Part shown: piece after piece, positions 50,001 to 59,675 of the stretch
Numbering within the stretch: position 1 is the stretch's first letter
Layout: each line of letters opens with the position of its first letter
NCBI GenBank assembly: GCA_003576705.1
Contig: QOZS01000018.1
Coordinates: 1-64,000, forward strand
Origin: Desertibaculum subflavum
GTDB taxonomy: Bacteria; Pseudomonadota; Alphaproteobacteria; Ferrovibrionales; Ferrovibrionaceae
DNA length: 64,000 bases
Direction of reading: 5' to 3'
Made by a program: the position numbers and the translations under genes
The notes under the pieces: model-generated
Told to the model about the DNA's origin: nothing
What the model saw: the letters and a program-made list of their open reading frames with translations, nothing else
The model's database searches: none

Positions 50001-51584
50001 TCATTTGAATTCCAGCCCCAGGCCTTTGTAGAAGGCGCAGCCATAATTGCCATGCGCCTTCACCGGCTTGAGCTTGGCGCCGACGATGGCATAGAGCGGC
50101 TCGTGGTAGAGCGGGATCCACACCGCCGCATCGGCCACCTTCTCCTGCACCTTGGCATAGTTCTCGTACCGGACCTTCTCGGAGAGCGCGGCGGAGCCGG
50201 CCTTGAGCAGCTCGTCGGTCTCCGGATCCTTCCAGTTCATCCGGTTCGGCGTCGGCGTGTTGGCGGAGCGGAAGTAGAGATTGAGCGCATCGCCCGCCGA
50301 GACATAGGGGAAGCTCATGCCGAAGGCGTCGAATTCCTGGGTGGCGAGCTTGCCCCAGGCGACGGTGGCGTCGAACAGCTGGATCTGCATGTCGATGCCG
50401 ACCTTGCGCAGGTCGCCCTGCACCGCCTCGGCGATCTCCTTCCAGGAGCCGGTAAAGCCGTACATCAGCGGCGAGAGCTTCTTGCCGTCCTTGTAGCGGA
50501 AGCCGTCGGCCCCCTTCTTCCAGCCGGCCTCGTCGAGCAGCTGGTTGGCCTTGGCGACATCCTCGCCGTAATCCTTGGTGTTGGCCGTCTTGGCGAAATC
50601 GAGCACGCCGGGCGAGATGTAGGTATTGGCCGGCTCGCCATAGCCGAAGGTCACGGCATCGGTGATCGCCTTCTGGTCGACCGCCAGGTTCATTGCCTTG
50701 CGCACGCGCGCGTCGCTGACAGATTCCTTGTCGACCTTGAAGCCGATGAAGAAGGTCCAGAAGTAGAAGTCGGCCTTCTGCACCGCGAATTTCTTGTCGG
50801 CCTGGAACTCCTGCAGCGACCAATAGGGCAGATAGCCGGACTGGCTGGCATCCGACTGGCCGGTCTTCATGCCGGCGACGCGGGTGTTCTCCTCGGGGAT
50901 CACCTTCCAAACGATCTTGTCCACCTGCGGCGAAGTGCTCTTGTAGAAGCTCGGACCCCACTTGTAGCCCGCATGCTTGACCAGCACGGTCTGGTCGCGC
51001 GGCGTCCAGCTTTCGAAGCAATAGGGCCCGGTGCCGTTGAAGCCCTTGACGCCGAAATCGGCGCCCAGCGCCTTGACCTGATCGATATCGATGATGGTGT
51101 GGAAGGCCTGGGTCATCTGGTAGAGCAGCTCGGAGAAGGGCTGCTTCAGCTTGTAGTCGACGGTGTGGTCGTCGACCGCGACCACCTGATCCAGCTCGCC
51201 GGCGCGCCATTTCACCACGCCCTTGGTCTCCGGCGCCATCCAGCGCTCGTAGGTCGCCACCACATCCTTGGCGGTGAACTTCTTGCCGTTGCAGAAGGTG
51301 ACGTCGTCGCGCAGCTTGAAGGTATAGACCTTGCCGTCCTCGGAGACCTTCCAGCTCTTGGCCAGCCCCGGCACCACGGTCTTCATGTCGTAGTCCAGAT
51401 TGACCAGGGTGTCGCCGGCCATGAACAGCACTTCCGAGGTGGAGCGCGCGGTCGACCGGTGCGGATCGTAGCGATCGGTATCGATCTCGCGCACGATGGT
51501 GACCGTTTTCTGGGCGAATGCCGGCGCGGCGAGCGCCACGGCAAGGCCAAGCCCCAGAAGCGGAAGCGACAGGCGTCTGAACAT
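50001..51584 (-). CDS. Dipeptide-type ABC transporter substrate-binding protein
   Basis: 527 aa with a Sec signal peptide (LSLPLLGLGLAVALAAPAFAQ). It is a family-5 solute-binding protein: TVVPGLAKSWKVSEDGKVYTFKLRDDVTFCNGKKFTAKDVV and VRKAMNLAVDQKAI are typical. Substrates of this family include peptides, opines and other small amides. Its position between the permease and ATPase genes defines one importer. Given the downstream hydantoin genes, an N-carbamoyl compound or hydantoin is a possible substrate (inference). Confidence 0.93.
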   Translation of the reverse strand: MFRRLSLPLLGLGLAVALAAPAFAQKTVTIVREIDTDRYDPHRSTARSTSEVLFMAGDTLVNLDYDMKTVVPGLAKSWKVSEDGKVYTFKLRDDVTFCNGKKFTAKDVVATYERWMAPETKGVVKWRAGELDQVVAVDDHTVDYKLKQPFSELLYQMTQAFHTIIDIDQVKALGADFGVKGFNGTGPYCFESWTPRDQTVLVKHAGYKWGPSFYKSTSPQVDKIVWKVIPEENTRVAGMKTGQSDASQSGYLPYWSLQEFQADKKFAVQKADFYFWTFFIGFKVDKESVSDARVRKAMNLAVDQKAITDAVTFGYGEPANTYISPGVLDFAKTANTKDYGEDVAKANQLLDEAGWKKGADGFRYKDGKKLSPLMYGFTGSWKEIAEAVQGDLRKVGIDMQIQLFDATVAWGKLATQEFDAFGMSFPYVSAGDALNLYFRSANTPTPNRMNWKDPETDELLKAGSAALSEKVRYENYAKVQEKVADAAVWIPLYHEPLYAIVGAKLKPVKAHGNYGCAFYKGLGLEFK

Positions 51585-51643
51585 GAGATTCTCAACTCCT
51601 CAAGGTGATGCGGGCGTTGAACGGGTCCTAAGCAAGGTTCGTG

Positions 51644-52525
51644 CTAATGGCGGAGCTTGGGGTCGAAAGCGTCGCGCAACGCGTCGCCCAGCACGTTGAA
51701 GGCGAGCACGATCAGGAAGATCGCCGCGCTGGGCACGGTGGCCGCATGCGGCGCGAAGGAGAGATAGCGCCGGCCCTCCGCCGCCATGCTGCCGAGCTCC
51801 GCCGCCGGCGGCTGGGCGCCCAGCCCGAGGAAGCTGAGCGCGGCGCCGAGCAGGATGGTCTGGCCGAGCTGCAGGGTCAGGTAGACCAGTACGGTCGAGA
51901 TGCAGTTCCGAGCGAGATAGCGAGTGATCAGGGCGAAGTCGCTGAGCCCGATCGCCCTGCCCGCTTCCATGAAATCCTGCTGCATCACCTGCGTCGCGGC
52001 GCCGCGGCTGATCCGCGCCACGGTCGGCACCGCGGCGACGCTGAGCGCGGCGACCAGGCTGTCGAGGCCCGGACCGAGTACCGCCGCCAGGGCGAGGCCG
52101 AACAGGATCGACGGGAAGGAGAGCAGCACGTCGACCACGCGCATGATCACGTTGTCGAGCCGGCGGTAGAAGGCGGCGAGGATGCCGAGCGTCGCGCCGA
52201 CGAAGCCGCCCATCGCCACCGCCGTCAGCCCGATCACCAGGGTGGCGCGGAGGCCGAACAGCATGCGGGTGATCATGCTGCGGCCCTGGCTGTCGGTGCC
52301 CAGCAGGAAATCGCCGCCGGGCGGCTTCAGGCGCAGCCGCATGTTGTTGGCGTAAGGGTCGGTCGGCGCGATCCAGGGCGCCAGGATCGCCGCCGCCACG
52401 ACCAGCAGCAGGAAGGCGGCCGCCAGCACGGCCGGCTTGTCGCGCAGCAGCCGGCGCCAGGGCGAGTTGGCTCTCGGACCGCGCGTGACGGCGGGCGCGA
52501 CGGCGGCTTCGGCGATTGCCGTCAT
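51644..52525 (-). CDS. Dipeptide-type ABC transporter permease (DppC-like)
   Basis: 293 aa with an N-terminal membrane segment followed by the DppC/OppC signature LLGTDSQGRSMITRMLFGLRATLVIG and an EAA-type loop (MEAGRAIGLSDFALITRYLARNC). The C-terminal region GAALSFLGLGAQPPAAELGSM is also typical. The ATG at 52525 overlaps the DppB-like stop (ATGA). Confidence 0.92.
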   Translation of the reverse strand: MTAIAEAAVAPAVTRGPRANSPWRRLLRDKPAVLAAAFLLLVVAAAILAPWIAPTDPYANNMRLRLKPPGGDFLLGTDSQGRSMITRMLFGLRATLVIGLTAVAMGGFVGATLGILAAFYRRLDNVIMRVVDVLLSFPSILFGLALAAVLGPGLDSLVAALSVAAVPTVARISRGAATQVMQQDFMEAGRAIGLSDFALITRYLARNCISTVLVYLTLQLGQTILLGAALSFLGLGAQPPAAELGSMAAEGRRYLSFAPHAATVPSAAIFLIVLAFNVLGDALRDAFDPKLRH

Positions 52526-53463
52526 CGCCGCGCGATGCGGGGGTCGAGCATGGCGTAGAGCACGTCGACCAGGATGTTGATGGCGATGAACGAGACCGCA
52601 AGGATCAGGATGGCGCCCTGGGCAAGCGGAAAATCCGCCGAGGTGATGGCGCCGACCGCCATGCGGCCGACACCGGGCCAGGCGAACATCGTCTCGGTCA
52701 CCACGGCACCGCCGAGCAGGAAGCCGATCTGCAACCCGACCAGGGTGACGATCGGGATCATCGCGTTGCGCAGCGCGTGGTGCATGACCACGCTCCCCTC
52801 GGCGACGCCCTTGGCCCGCGCGGTGCGGACGTAGTCGGCGCCCAGCACGTCGAGCAGCGCGGTGCGGGTCATGCGCGCCACCGGCCCGACGAAGACGCCG
52901 CCCAGGGTCACCGCCGGCAGCACGATGTGGCGCAAGCCGTCCAGGCTCCAGAGCGGCCCGCCGCGGCCCTGGAACGGCAACAGCTCCAACGCCGTGCCGA
53001 CATACTGGATCAGGATCAGGCCGAACCAGAAGATCGGCATCGACACGCCGGCGACCGAAAACGCCATGATCACGCGGTCGAGCAGCTGGCCGCGGCGCAC
53101 CGCCGCGAGCGTGCCGAGCAGGATGCCGAGCGGCACCGCCCAGACCAGGCTCGCCAGCATCAGCTCGATGGTCGGGCCGATGGTGTTGCCGATTTCCTCG
53201 ATCACGGCGGTGTTGGAGATCATCGACCGGCCGAGATCGAATTGCAGGACCCGACCGAGGTAGAGGACGAATTGCAGCCAGACCGGCTTGTCGAGACCCA
53301 TGGATTCGCGTAGCGCCTGCACTTCGGCCGGGGTCGCGGTCGGCCCGGCGAGAACGGTCGCCGGATCGGTCGGCACCACCTGCAGCAGCAGGAAGCCGAT
53401 CAGCAGCACGCCCAGCAGAACCGGCGCGGAAATCAGCAGTCGATGGGCAATATGACGAGACAA
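52522..53463 (-). CDS. Dipeptide-type ABC transporter permease (DppB-like)
   Basis: 313 aa: RLLISAPVLLGVLLIGFLLLQVVPTDP at the start, LGRSMISNTAVIEEIGNTI, and the loop YVRTARAKGVAEGSVVMHHALRNAMIPI typical of DppB/OppB. The apparent start is a TTG (53463), with no clear ribosome site, so the true start is uncertain by a few codons. First gene of the dppB-dppC-dppA-dppD-dppF-like operon. Confidence 0.9.
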   Translation of the reverse strand: MSRHIAHRLLISAPVLLGVLLIGFLLLQVVPTDPATVLAGPTATPAEVQALRESMGLDKPVWLQFVLYLGRVLQFDLGRSMISNTAVIEEIGNTIGPTIELMLASLVWAVPLGILLGTLAAVRRGQLLDRVIMAFSVAGVSMPIFWFGLILIQYVGTALELLPFQGRGGPLWSLDGLRHIVLPAVTLGGVFVGPVARMTRTALLDVLGADYVRTARAKGVAEGSVVMHHALRNAMIPIVTLVGLQIGFLLGGAVVTETMFAWPGVGRMAVGAITSADFPLAQGAILILAVSFIAINILVDVLYAMLDPRIARR

Positions 53464-53593
53464 GAGCGCGGCACGGTTGTCGCTTCAACTGCCCGCAGCG
53501 AAAGCAACAACAGTGCCAACGGGTGGATTTTCAGCGGGAGGCAGCTATGCGCGGGAGCAGTCTCTCTCTTATGACCGCGCTACAACTTTCCAT

Positions 53594-53682
53594 CGTCGTG
53601 CCCGGGCTTGTCCCGGGCATCCACGGCTTCCCGCCGCACCGTCGCCACCGCGTGGATGGCCGGGCCAAGCCCGGCCACGACG
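53594..53682. repeat. Palindromic REP-like element, copy 2
   Basis: Arms 53594-53625 and 53651-53682 are inverted copies (left arm begins CGTCGTGCCCGGGCTTGTCC). The core CCCGGGCTTG-CCCGGGCATCCACG and its inverted partner match copy 1 at 32314-32400 apart from a few bases and the loop. It lies in the 247-base gap between the dppB-like start and the dapA-like gene, both on the minus strand. Confidence 0.88.
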
Positions 53683-53710
53683 GCCTACGCAGACCTCCTC
53701 AAATGCGCCG

Positions 53711-54676
53711 TCACTCCGCCGCCACGGCCATCTTGGTTTCGCCGGCTTCCGCGAGCTTGCGGTCGAGGCGGGCGATCAGCTGGTCCAGTTCCTTCATGTC
53801 GTCGGCGTCGAGGCTGGCGCCGGGGGCGCGGACATGGGCGGAGGCGATCACGCCGCGCCGGCGCAGCACTTCCTTGCGGACGGCGAGGCCGATGCCGGGT
53901 TGCTGCTCGTGGCGGACCAGCGGCAGATAGAGGTCGTAGAGATCTTCCGCCGCCTCCGCGTCGCCGGCGAAGAAGCGGTTGCAGCATTCGACCAGCATTT
54001 CCGGGAAGGCGAAGCCGGTATTGGCGCCGTCGGCGCCGCGGCGCAACTCCTGCGGCAGGTAGAGCGCCGAATTGCCGACCAGGATGGAGACGCGGCGCTT
54101 CCGCTCGCCCGAAGCCTCGGCGGCACGCAGCTTGGTCAGCTTGCGGTGGCCCGGGCAGTCCTCGTGCTTGAAGATCTTGATCGACGGGAACTTGTCCAGC
54201 AGGCGGTTCACCAGGGGCGAGGACATGTAGACGCCGGTCAACTGCGGGTAGTCCTGCAGCACGATCGGCACCTGCTCGCCCAATGTGCGCACGACGCTCG
54301 CAAAATAGCCTTCCACCGCCTCGTCGGTGCGGAGACCGGTCATCGGCGAGACCATCACGCCGGCGGCGCCCAGGCCCATGACCCGGTCGACCAGCGACTT
54401 CATCAGGCCGAGCGCCGGCAAGGAGGCACCGACGATCACCGGCACCTTGCCGGCGACCCGCTTCAGCACCCGGTCGGTGAAGGCGACCGATTCCTCGAAG
54501 GAGAGCTTCGGCGCCTCGCCCAGCACGCCCAGGATGGTCATGCCGGTGACGCCGCAGCGCAGGTAGAAGTCGACCATGCGGTCGGCGCTCTCCAGGTCGA
54601 GCGCACCGCTATCGGCGAACGGCGTGGCGGCGATGATGTAGACGCCCTTGGCGCTCTCATCGATCAGCTTGGTCAT
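53711..54676 (-). CDS. DapA-family (dihydrodipicolinate synthase-like) aldolase
   Basis: 321 aa, a TIM-barrel lyase of the DHDPS/N-acetylneuraminate lyase family. The Schiff-base Lys is in SIKIFKHEDCPG, and the catalytic Tyr in IVLQDYPQLTGVYM. GVTGMTILGVLGEAPKLSFEE gives the pyruvate/keto-acid site, with GEAPKLS replacing the usual GExxTLT. The sequence has a ~15-residue C-terminal extension compared with DapA. Genes of this family near hydantoinases act on keto acids or carbamoyl-type intermediates. It is probably not lysine-biosynthetic DapA. Confidence 0.87.
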   Translation of the reverse strand: MTKLIDESAKGVYIIAATPFADSGALDLESADRMVDFYLRCGVTGMTILGVLGEAPKLSFEESVAFTDRVLKRVAGKVPVIVGASLPALGLMKSLVDRVMGLGAAGVMVSPMTGLRTDEAVEGYFASVVRTLGEQVPIVLQDYPQLTGVYMSSPLVNRLLDKFPSIKIFKHEDCPGHRKLTKLRAAEASGERKRRVSILVGNSALYLPQELRRGADGANTGFAFPEMLVECCNRFFAGDAEAAEDLYDLYLPLVRHEQQPGIGLAVRKEVLRRRGVIASAHVRAPGASLDADDMKELDQLIARLDRKLAEAGETKMAVAAE

Positions 54677-54777
54677 CTGGGCGGCCCCGAATTTGCTTTC
54701 GCTTGGCCCTGTTCTAGCGAAAATGGGCCCGACCGGGGCCAGAAATTTGCGCCGGCAAGGTATGCAGAGGTGCGGCG

Positions 54778-56232
54778 ATGGCGGGTTACGAGCTGGTGAT
54801 CAAGGGCGGCAAGGTGGCCACGGCCGCCGATACGTTCATGGCCGATATCGGCATCCGGGGCGGCAAGATAGCCGCGCTCGGCGACGACCTGGCGGGCGAC
54901 CGGGTGATCGACGCGCGCGGGAAGCTGGTCCTGCCCGGCGGCATCGACAGCCATGTCCACGTGGCGCAGCGCTCCGGCATGGGCGTCGACACCGCCGACG
55001 ATTTCGCCTCCGGCAGCACCTCGGCCGCCTGCGGCGGCACCACCACCATCATTTCCTTCGCGGCGCAGCAGCGCGGCCAGTCGTTGCGCCAGGTGGTGAA
55101 GGATTATCACGCCAAGGCCGAAGGCCAGGCGCTGATCGACTATGCCTTCCACCTGATCATCTCCGATCCCACCGAGCAGGTGATGGGCCAGGAGCTGCCC
55201 GGCCTGATCCGCGACGGCTATACGTCGTTCAAGATCTACACGACCTACGACGCGCTGAAGCTGACCGATCGCCAGGTGCTCGACGTGCTGTCGCTGGCCC
55301 GCCGCGAGGGAGCCATGGTGATGGTGCATGCGGAGAACCACGACATCATCGCCTGGCTCTCCGACAAGCTGGTCCAGGCCGGCCGCATGGGCCCGCCCAG
55401 CCACGGCATCGCCCATGCCGCGATCGCCGAGCGCGAGGCGACGGGGCGGGTGATCTCGATGGGCGAGCTGCTCGACGTGCCGCTCCTCATCGTGCACGTT
55501 TCCGGCTGCGAGGCGATCGAGGAGATCCGCAAGGCGAAGGCGCGCGGCCTCAAGATCTACGGTGAGACCTGCCCGCAATATCTCTTCCTCTCCGCCGAGG
55601 ATCTGGAGAAGGAAGGCTTCGACGGCGCCATGTGCATGTGCTCGCCGCCGCCGCGCGAAGCCGCCAATCAGGAGAGCGTCTGGACCGGGCTCACCACCGG
55701 CGTGTTCGACGTGTTCTCCTCCGACCATGCGCCCTATCGCTTCGAGGGGCCAGGCGGCAAGGTCGCCGGCATGAAGGCCGGTGGCTTCAAGAAGGTGCCG
55801 AACGGCGTGCCGGGCATCGAGATCCGCGTGCCGATGCTGTTCTCCGAGGGCGTGCTGAAGGGGCGGATCGACCTCAACCAGTTCGTCGCGCTCACCTCGA
55901 CCAACCACGCCAAGCTCTATGGCCTGCATCCGCGCAAGGGCACCATCGCCGTGGGTGCGGATGCCGATATCGCGATCTGGGATCCGGCGATCGAGCGCAC
56001 CATCACGCACTCGATGCTGCACGACGCCATGGACTACACGCCCTATGAGGGCCGCAAGGTGACCGGCTGGCCGATGACGGTGCTGTCGCGCGGCGAGGTC
56101 GTGGTCGACCAAGGCGAGCCGGTGGCGAAGATCGGCCGCGGCCAGTTCCTGTCCTGCGACAAGCCCGACGCCGCCCGCCCGCGCGGCCACCTCCCCTTCA
56201 CCCCCGAAATCGCCAAGTCGATCCTGTTCTGA
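54778..56232 (+). CDS. hydA: D-hydantoinase / dihydropyrimidinase
   Basis: 484 aa. It opens the ring of dihydropyrimidines or 5-substituted hydantoins to N-carbamoyl amino acids. Metal ligands are H59 and H61 (GGIDSHVHV), the carboxylated Lys K152 (YTSFKIYTTYD), a His in MVMVHAENHD, a His in LLIVHVSG and Asp in VFSSDHAPYRF. It is divergent from the dapA-like gene and followed 11 bases later by the carbamoylase, the classic two-step hydantoin pair. Confidence 0.95.
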   Translation: MAGYELVIKGGKVATAADTFMADIGIRGGKIAALGDDLAGDRVIDARGKLVLPGGIDSHVHVAQRSGMGVDTADDFASGSTSAACGGTTTIISFAAQQRGQSLRQVVKDYHAKAEGQALIDYAFHLIISDPTEQVMGQELPGLIRDGYTSFKIYTTYDALKLTDRQVLDVLSLARREGAMVMVHAENHDIIAWLSDKLVQAGRMGPPSHGIAHAAIAEREATGRVISMGELLDVPLLIVHVSGCEAIEEIRKAKARGLKIYGETCPQYLFLSAEDLEKEGFDGAMCMCSPPPREAANQESVWTGLTTGVFDVFSSDHAPYRFEGPGGKVAGMKAGGFKKVPNGVPGIEIRVPMLFSEGVLKGRIDLNQFVALTSTNHAKLYGLHPRKGTIAVGADADIAIWDPAIERTITHSMLHDAMDYTPYEGRKVTGWPMTVLSRGEVVVDQGEPVAKIGRGQFLSCDKPDAARPRGHLPFTPEIAKSILF

Positions 56233-56243
56233 GGAGCCTTCGC

Positions 56244-57206
56244 ATGCCCGCATTCAAGCTGACGCCGCGCCTCGTCACCGTCGGTGGGGCGCAGCTCGGA
56301 CCGATCCAGCGCGCCGAGAAGCGCGAGGCGGTGGTGGAGCGGCTGATCGCACTGCTGCGCGAGGGCCATCGCAAGGGCTGCCGGATCGTGGTGTTCCCCG
56401 AACTCGCGTTGACGACTTTCTTCCCGCGCTGGTTCATGCCGGACTGGAAGGAGGTCGAGACCTTCTTCGAGCGCGAGATGCCGAACAAGGCGGTGCAGCC
56501 GCTATTCGACGAGGCGAAGCGGCTGAAGATCGGCTTTTATCTCGGCTATGCCGAGCTCACCGCGGACGGACATCACTTCAACACCGCGATCCTGGTCGAC
56601 GACACCGGCAAGATCGTCGGCAAGTACCGCAAGGTGCATCTTCCCGGCCATTCTGAGAACGAGCCGGAGCGGCCGTTCCAGCATCTGGAGAAGCGGTATT
56701 TCGAGCCGGGCGATCTCGGCTTCCCGGTCTGGCGCTCGATGGGCGGCATCATGGGCATGTGCATCTGCAACGACCGCCGCTGGCCGGAGACCTATCGCGT
56801 CATGGGCCTGCAGGGCGTCGAGCTGCTGATGCTCGGCTACAACACGCCGGCCATCAACGCCTGGGCGATGGTGCATTCGGCGCCGGAGCCGGAGCATCTG
56901 CGCCAGTTCCACAACCACGTCGTCATGCAGGCCGGCGCCTATCAGAACTCGACCTGGGTGGTCGCCGTCGCCAAGGCCGGCATCGAGGAGGACTGCTCGC
57001 TGATCGGCGGCTCCTGCATCATAGCGCCGACCGGCGAGATGGTGGCACTGGCCCGCGGCGTCGACGACGAGCTGATCGTCGCCGATTGCGACCTGGCGCT
57101 CTGCAAATACGGCAAGGACACGATCTTCAACTTCGACAAGCATCGGCGGATCGAGCATTACGGCCTGATCTCGAGCCAGACCGGTGTTATCGAGCCGCCG
57201 ATGTAG
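56244..57206 (+). CDS. N-carbamoyl-D-amino acid hydrolase
   Basis: 320 aa of the nitrilase superfamily. It removes the carbamoyl group from N-carbamoyl-D-amino acids, giving D-amino acid, CO2 and ammonia. The Glu-Lys-Cys triad is E53 (VVFPELALTTFFPRW), K130 (GKYRKVHLPGH) and C175 (CICNDRRWPE). The region FQHLEKRYFEPGDLGFPV matches the Agrobacterium D-carbamoylase closely. It starts 11 bases after the hydantoinase stop and is certainly co-transcribed. Confidence 0.94.
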   Translation: MPAFKLTPRLVTVGGAQLGPIQRAEKREAVVERLIALLREGHRKGCRIVVFPELALTTFFPRWFMPDWKEVETFFEREMPNKAVQPLFDEAKRLKIGFYLGYAELTADGHHFNTAILVDDTGKIVGKYRKVHLPGHSENEPERPFQHLEKRYFEPGDLGFPVWRSMGGIMGMCICNDRRWPETYRVMGLQGVELLMLGYNTPAINAWAMVHSAPEPEHLRQFHNHVVMQAGAYQNSTWVVAVAKAGIEEDCSLIGGSCIIAPTGEMVALARGVDDELIVADCDLALCKYGKDTIFNFDKHRRIEHYGLISSQTGVIEPPM

Positions 57207-57215
57207 CGACCGGCG

Positions 57216-58457
57216 CTATGGCCTGTGCAGCATCGGCGACCGCCGGGTGAAGCTGCGCCGACCGCGCTTCAGCCCGAACAGCGGCTGCGCCAGCTCGGCC
57301 ACCGCCATGGCCGGATCGCGGCAATCGAGCACGACGAGATCGGCCGGGTTGCCGACGGCGATGCCGTAATCGTCGAGGTTCATCAGTTTCGCCGGCAGGC
57401 GGGTCACCATGTCGAGGCAATCCGCGAGCTCCGCCGGCCGGCCGGCCTGCGCGATATTGGCGTAGAGATTCGCCATGCGGATCAGCGAGCAATCGCCGAA
57501 CGGGGTGAACGGGTTCATCACGTTGTTGGTCGAGAGCGAGCAGGTGACGCCGTGCGCCAGCAGCTTGTGCGCCGGCGTGACGCCGCGCGGCACGTCGTGA
57601 TCGTGGCCGCGGCCCATCAGGAAGAGATCGGTCGAGGGCAGCACGGTGACCGCAACCCCGGCATCGGCGAGGCGGCGCGCCTTGGCGGCCAGCGCCTCGG
57701 CCGGCAGCGACGACAGCTTGGTGACATGGCCGACGGCGACGCGGCCGCCCCATTTCTGCGCCTCGGCCTGGCGGCAGACCTCGTCGAGGTCCATGCGGGC
57801 GGGATCGAGGTCGAAATCGAGGTGGAAGTCGATGTCGAGGTCGAAGCGCCGCGCGATGGCGAAGATGCGGGCGATCTGCTCGTTCGGATCGGTATCCGTA
57901 TAGGGACAGCCCCCGATCACGTCGGCACCCGCCGCGCAGGCCTCGACCAGCAACTCCTCAGTGCCGGGATCGTTGGTCAGGCCCTCCTGCGGGAAGACGC
58001 AGAGCTCGAGATCCACCGCCCAGGCATAGTCGCGCTTGAGGCGCTGCAGCGCGCCGAAGCTGCGCAACCCGATGCGGGGATCAATCTCCACATGGGTGCG
58101 GATGCGGGTCGTGCCCTGCAGGATCGCCTTTTCCAGCACGCCGCTCGCCCGGGCATAGACATCCGCCTCGGTGAAGCCGCGCTTCGCCGCCGCCACCTCG
58201 GCGATCGCCTCGGCAAGCGTTCCCTCCGTTCGGCAGCGGTCGAGGATGCAAGCCTTGTCCAGGTGGATATGCGTCTCGACGAAGCCCGGCACGACCAGCC
58301 GGCCGTCAAGCCGCTCCTCCGGTGCGGTCGCGGCGATGTTCGGTGCGACGGCCGCGATCCGTCCGCCCCGGATGCCGATATCGACGGGCGCGGCATCGCC
58401 GCCCGCGATGCGGGCCTGGCGCAGGATCAGATCGAAGGACGTGGTTCCGGTCACCAC
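57216..58457 (-). CDS. Cytosine deaminase-like amidohydrolase
   Basis: 413 aa. Metal-binding HxH is in FVETHIHLDKACIL; further ligands lie in DIDFHLDFDLDP and VAVGHVTKLSSLP, with the CodA-like SLSTNNVMNPFTPFGDCSL near the C-terminus. Family members deaminate cytosine, isocytosine, N-isopropylammelide or related rings. It converges with the carbamoylase (9-base gap) and is 4 bases downstream of the FAH-family gene on its own strand. A role in pyrimidine-like ring catabolism fits the context. Confidence 0.88.
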   Translation of the reverse strand: MVTGTTSFDLILRQARIAGGDAAPVDIGIRGGRIAAVAPNIAATAPEERLDGRLVVPGFVETHIHLDKACILDRCRTEGTLAEAIAEVAAAKRGFTEADVYARASGVLEKAILQGTTRIRTHVEIDPRIGLRSFGALQRLKRDYAWAVDLELCVFPQEGLTNDPGTEELLVEACAAGADVIGGCPYTDTDPNEQIARIFAIARRFDLDIDFHLDFDLDPARMDLDEVCRQAEAQKWGGRVAVGHVTKLSSLPAEALAAKARRLADAGVAVTVLPSTDLFLMGRGHDHDVPRGVTPAHKLLAHGVTCSLSTNNVMNPFTPFGDCSLIRMANLYANIAQAGRPAELADCLDMVTRLPAKLMNLDDYGIAVGNPADLVVLDCRDPAMAVAELAQPLFGLKRGRRSFTRRSPMLHRP

Positions 58458-58461
58458 CCGG

Positions 58462-59628
58462 CTAAAGCAACTTGCGTGCCGCCAGGTTCTTCATCAGCGC
58501 CGCCGTGCCGATGATCCAGGGCTCGACCTTGTCGCAGGTATTGACCCGGTTGGTCAGCGCACCGAGCCGGGGCGAGGCGATGGTGACGATGTCGCCGACC
58601 TGGTGGGTGAAGCCGCGGCCCGGCGCGCCGCGATCCTTGGTCGGCGCGAACATGGTGCCGGTATAGAGCATGGCGCCGTCGGGATATTGATGCGTGGCGC
58701 AGACGAGCTGGCCGGCGAGATCGGTGATGTCGCGGCTGATCCGGCCGAGCGAGCTCTTGCCCTCGAGCACGAACTGGTCGAGCCCCTCCACCCGCATCAG
58801 CACCTCGACCTGGCGCAGGTCGTCGAGCGTGAACTTGTCGTCGATCAGGCGGATGAACGGGCCGATGGCGCTGGAGGCCGCGTTGTCCTTGGCCTTGCCG
58901 AGCAGCAGCGCGCTCCGCCCCTCCACATCGCGCAGGTTGACGTCGTTGCCGAGCGTCGCGCCGACGATGCGCCCCTCGGCATTGATCGCCAGCACGACCT
59001 CGGGCTCCGGATTGTTCCAGGACGAGGCCGGGTGGATGCCGATCTCGGCGCCGATGCCGACCGAGGACATCGGCTGCGCCTTGGTGAAGATCTCGGCATC
59101 CGGCCCGATGCCGACTTCGAGATATTGCGACCAGGCGCCGCGTTCGATCAGCACCTGCTTCAGCCGTGCCGCCTCCGGCGAGCCCGGCTTCAGCGTCGCG
59201 AGATCGCCGCCGATGCTGGCCAGGATCGAGGCGCGCACGCTGTCGGCCTGGCTCGCATCGCCCCGCACCTGCTCCTCGATCACCCGCTCCAGCATGCTGG
59301 TGACGAAGGTGACGCCGGCCGCCTTCACCGCCTGCAGGTCACAGGGCGCCAGGAACCAGGGCTGCTTCGGGTCGCAGGTGTCGTGCGCGCTGTTGGCCAG
59401 GATCGCGGCCACCTCGCCCACCGGCTCGCCGTCGAAGCGGCGCAGCGCCGCAACTGGATCGGGCAGGTTGAGCAGGTCGGCCATGGTGGGCGCGAGGCCG
59501 GTGATGTCGAACACGCCGCCGGGACGCACGGCAACGACGGAGGGGCCGATATCGGGGCGCCAGACACGGCCGAGCAAGATCGCGGCGGCGGCATCGATCG
59601 GCAGGATGGCACGGATCGAGAGGTCCAT
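58462..59628 (-). CDS. Fumarylacetoacetate hydrolase family protein
   Basis: 388 aa. The C-terminal ~200 residues carry the FAH fold (VGIGAEIGIHPASSWNNPEPEVVLAINAEGRIVGATLGNDVNLRDVEGRSALLLGKAKDN), with the acidic metal ligands EPE and ND. Members hydrolyse or decarboxylate 2-oxo-acids. The length and N-terminal region match the larger FAH-family type seen near 2-keto-3-deoxy sugar or aldehyde pathways. It is 4 bases upstream of the cytosine-deaminase-like gene, so they form an operon. Confidence 0.87.
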   Translation of the reverse strand: MDLSIRAILPIDAAAAILLGRVWRPDIGPSVVAVRPGGVFDITGLAPTMADLLNLPDPVAALRRFDGEPVGEVAAILANSAHDTCDPKQPWFLAPCDLQAVKAAGVTFVTSMLERVIEEQVRGDASQADSVRASILASIGGDLATLKPGSPEAARLKQVLIERGAWSQYLEVGIGPDAEIFTKAQPMSSVGIGAEIGIHPASSWNNPEPEVVLAINAEGRIVGATLGNDVNLRDVEGRSALLLGKAKDNAASSAIGPFIRLIDDKFTLDDLRQVEVLMRVEGLDQFVLEGKSSLGRISRDITDLAGQLVCATHQYPDGAMLYTGTMFAPTKDRGAPGRGFTHQVGDIVTIASPRLGALTNRVNTCDKVEPWIIGTAALMKNLAARKLL

Positions 59629-59675
59629 GGCCGCAATCTACACGGCCGGAGGACGTTTCGCCTACTGCTCCGCCT

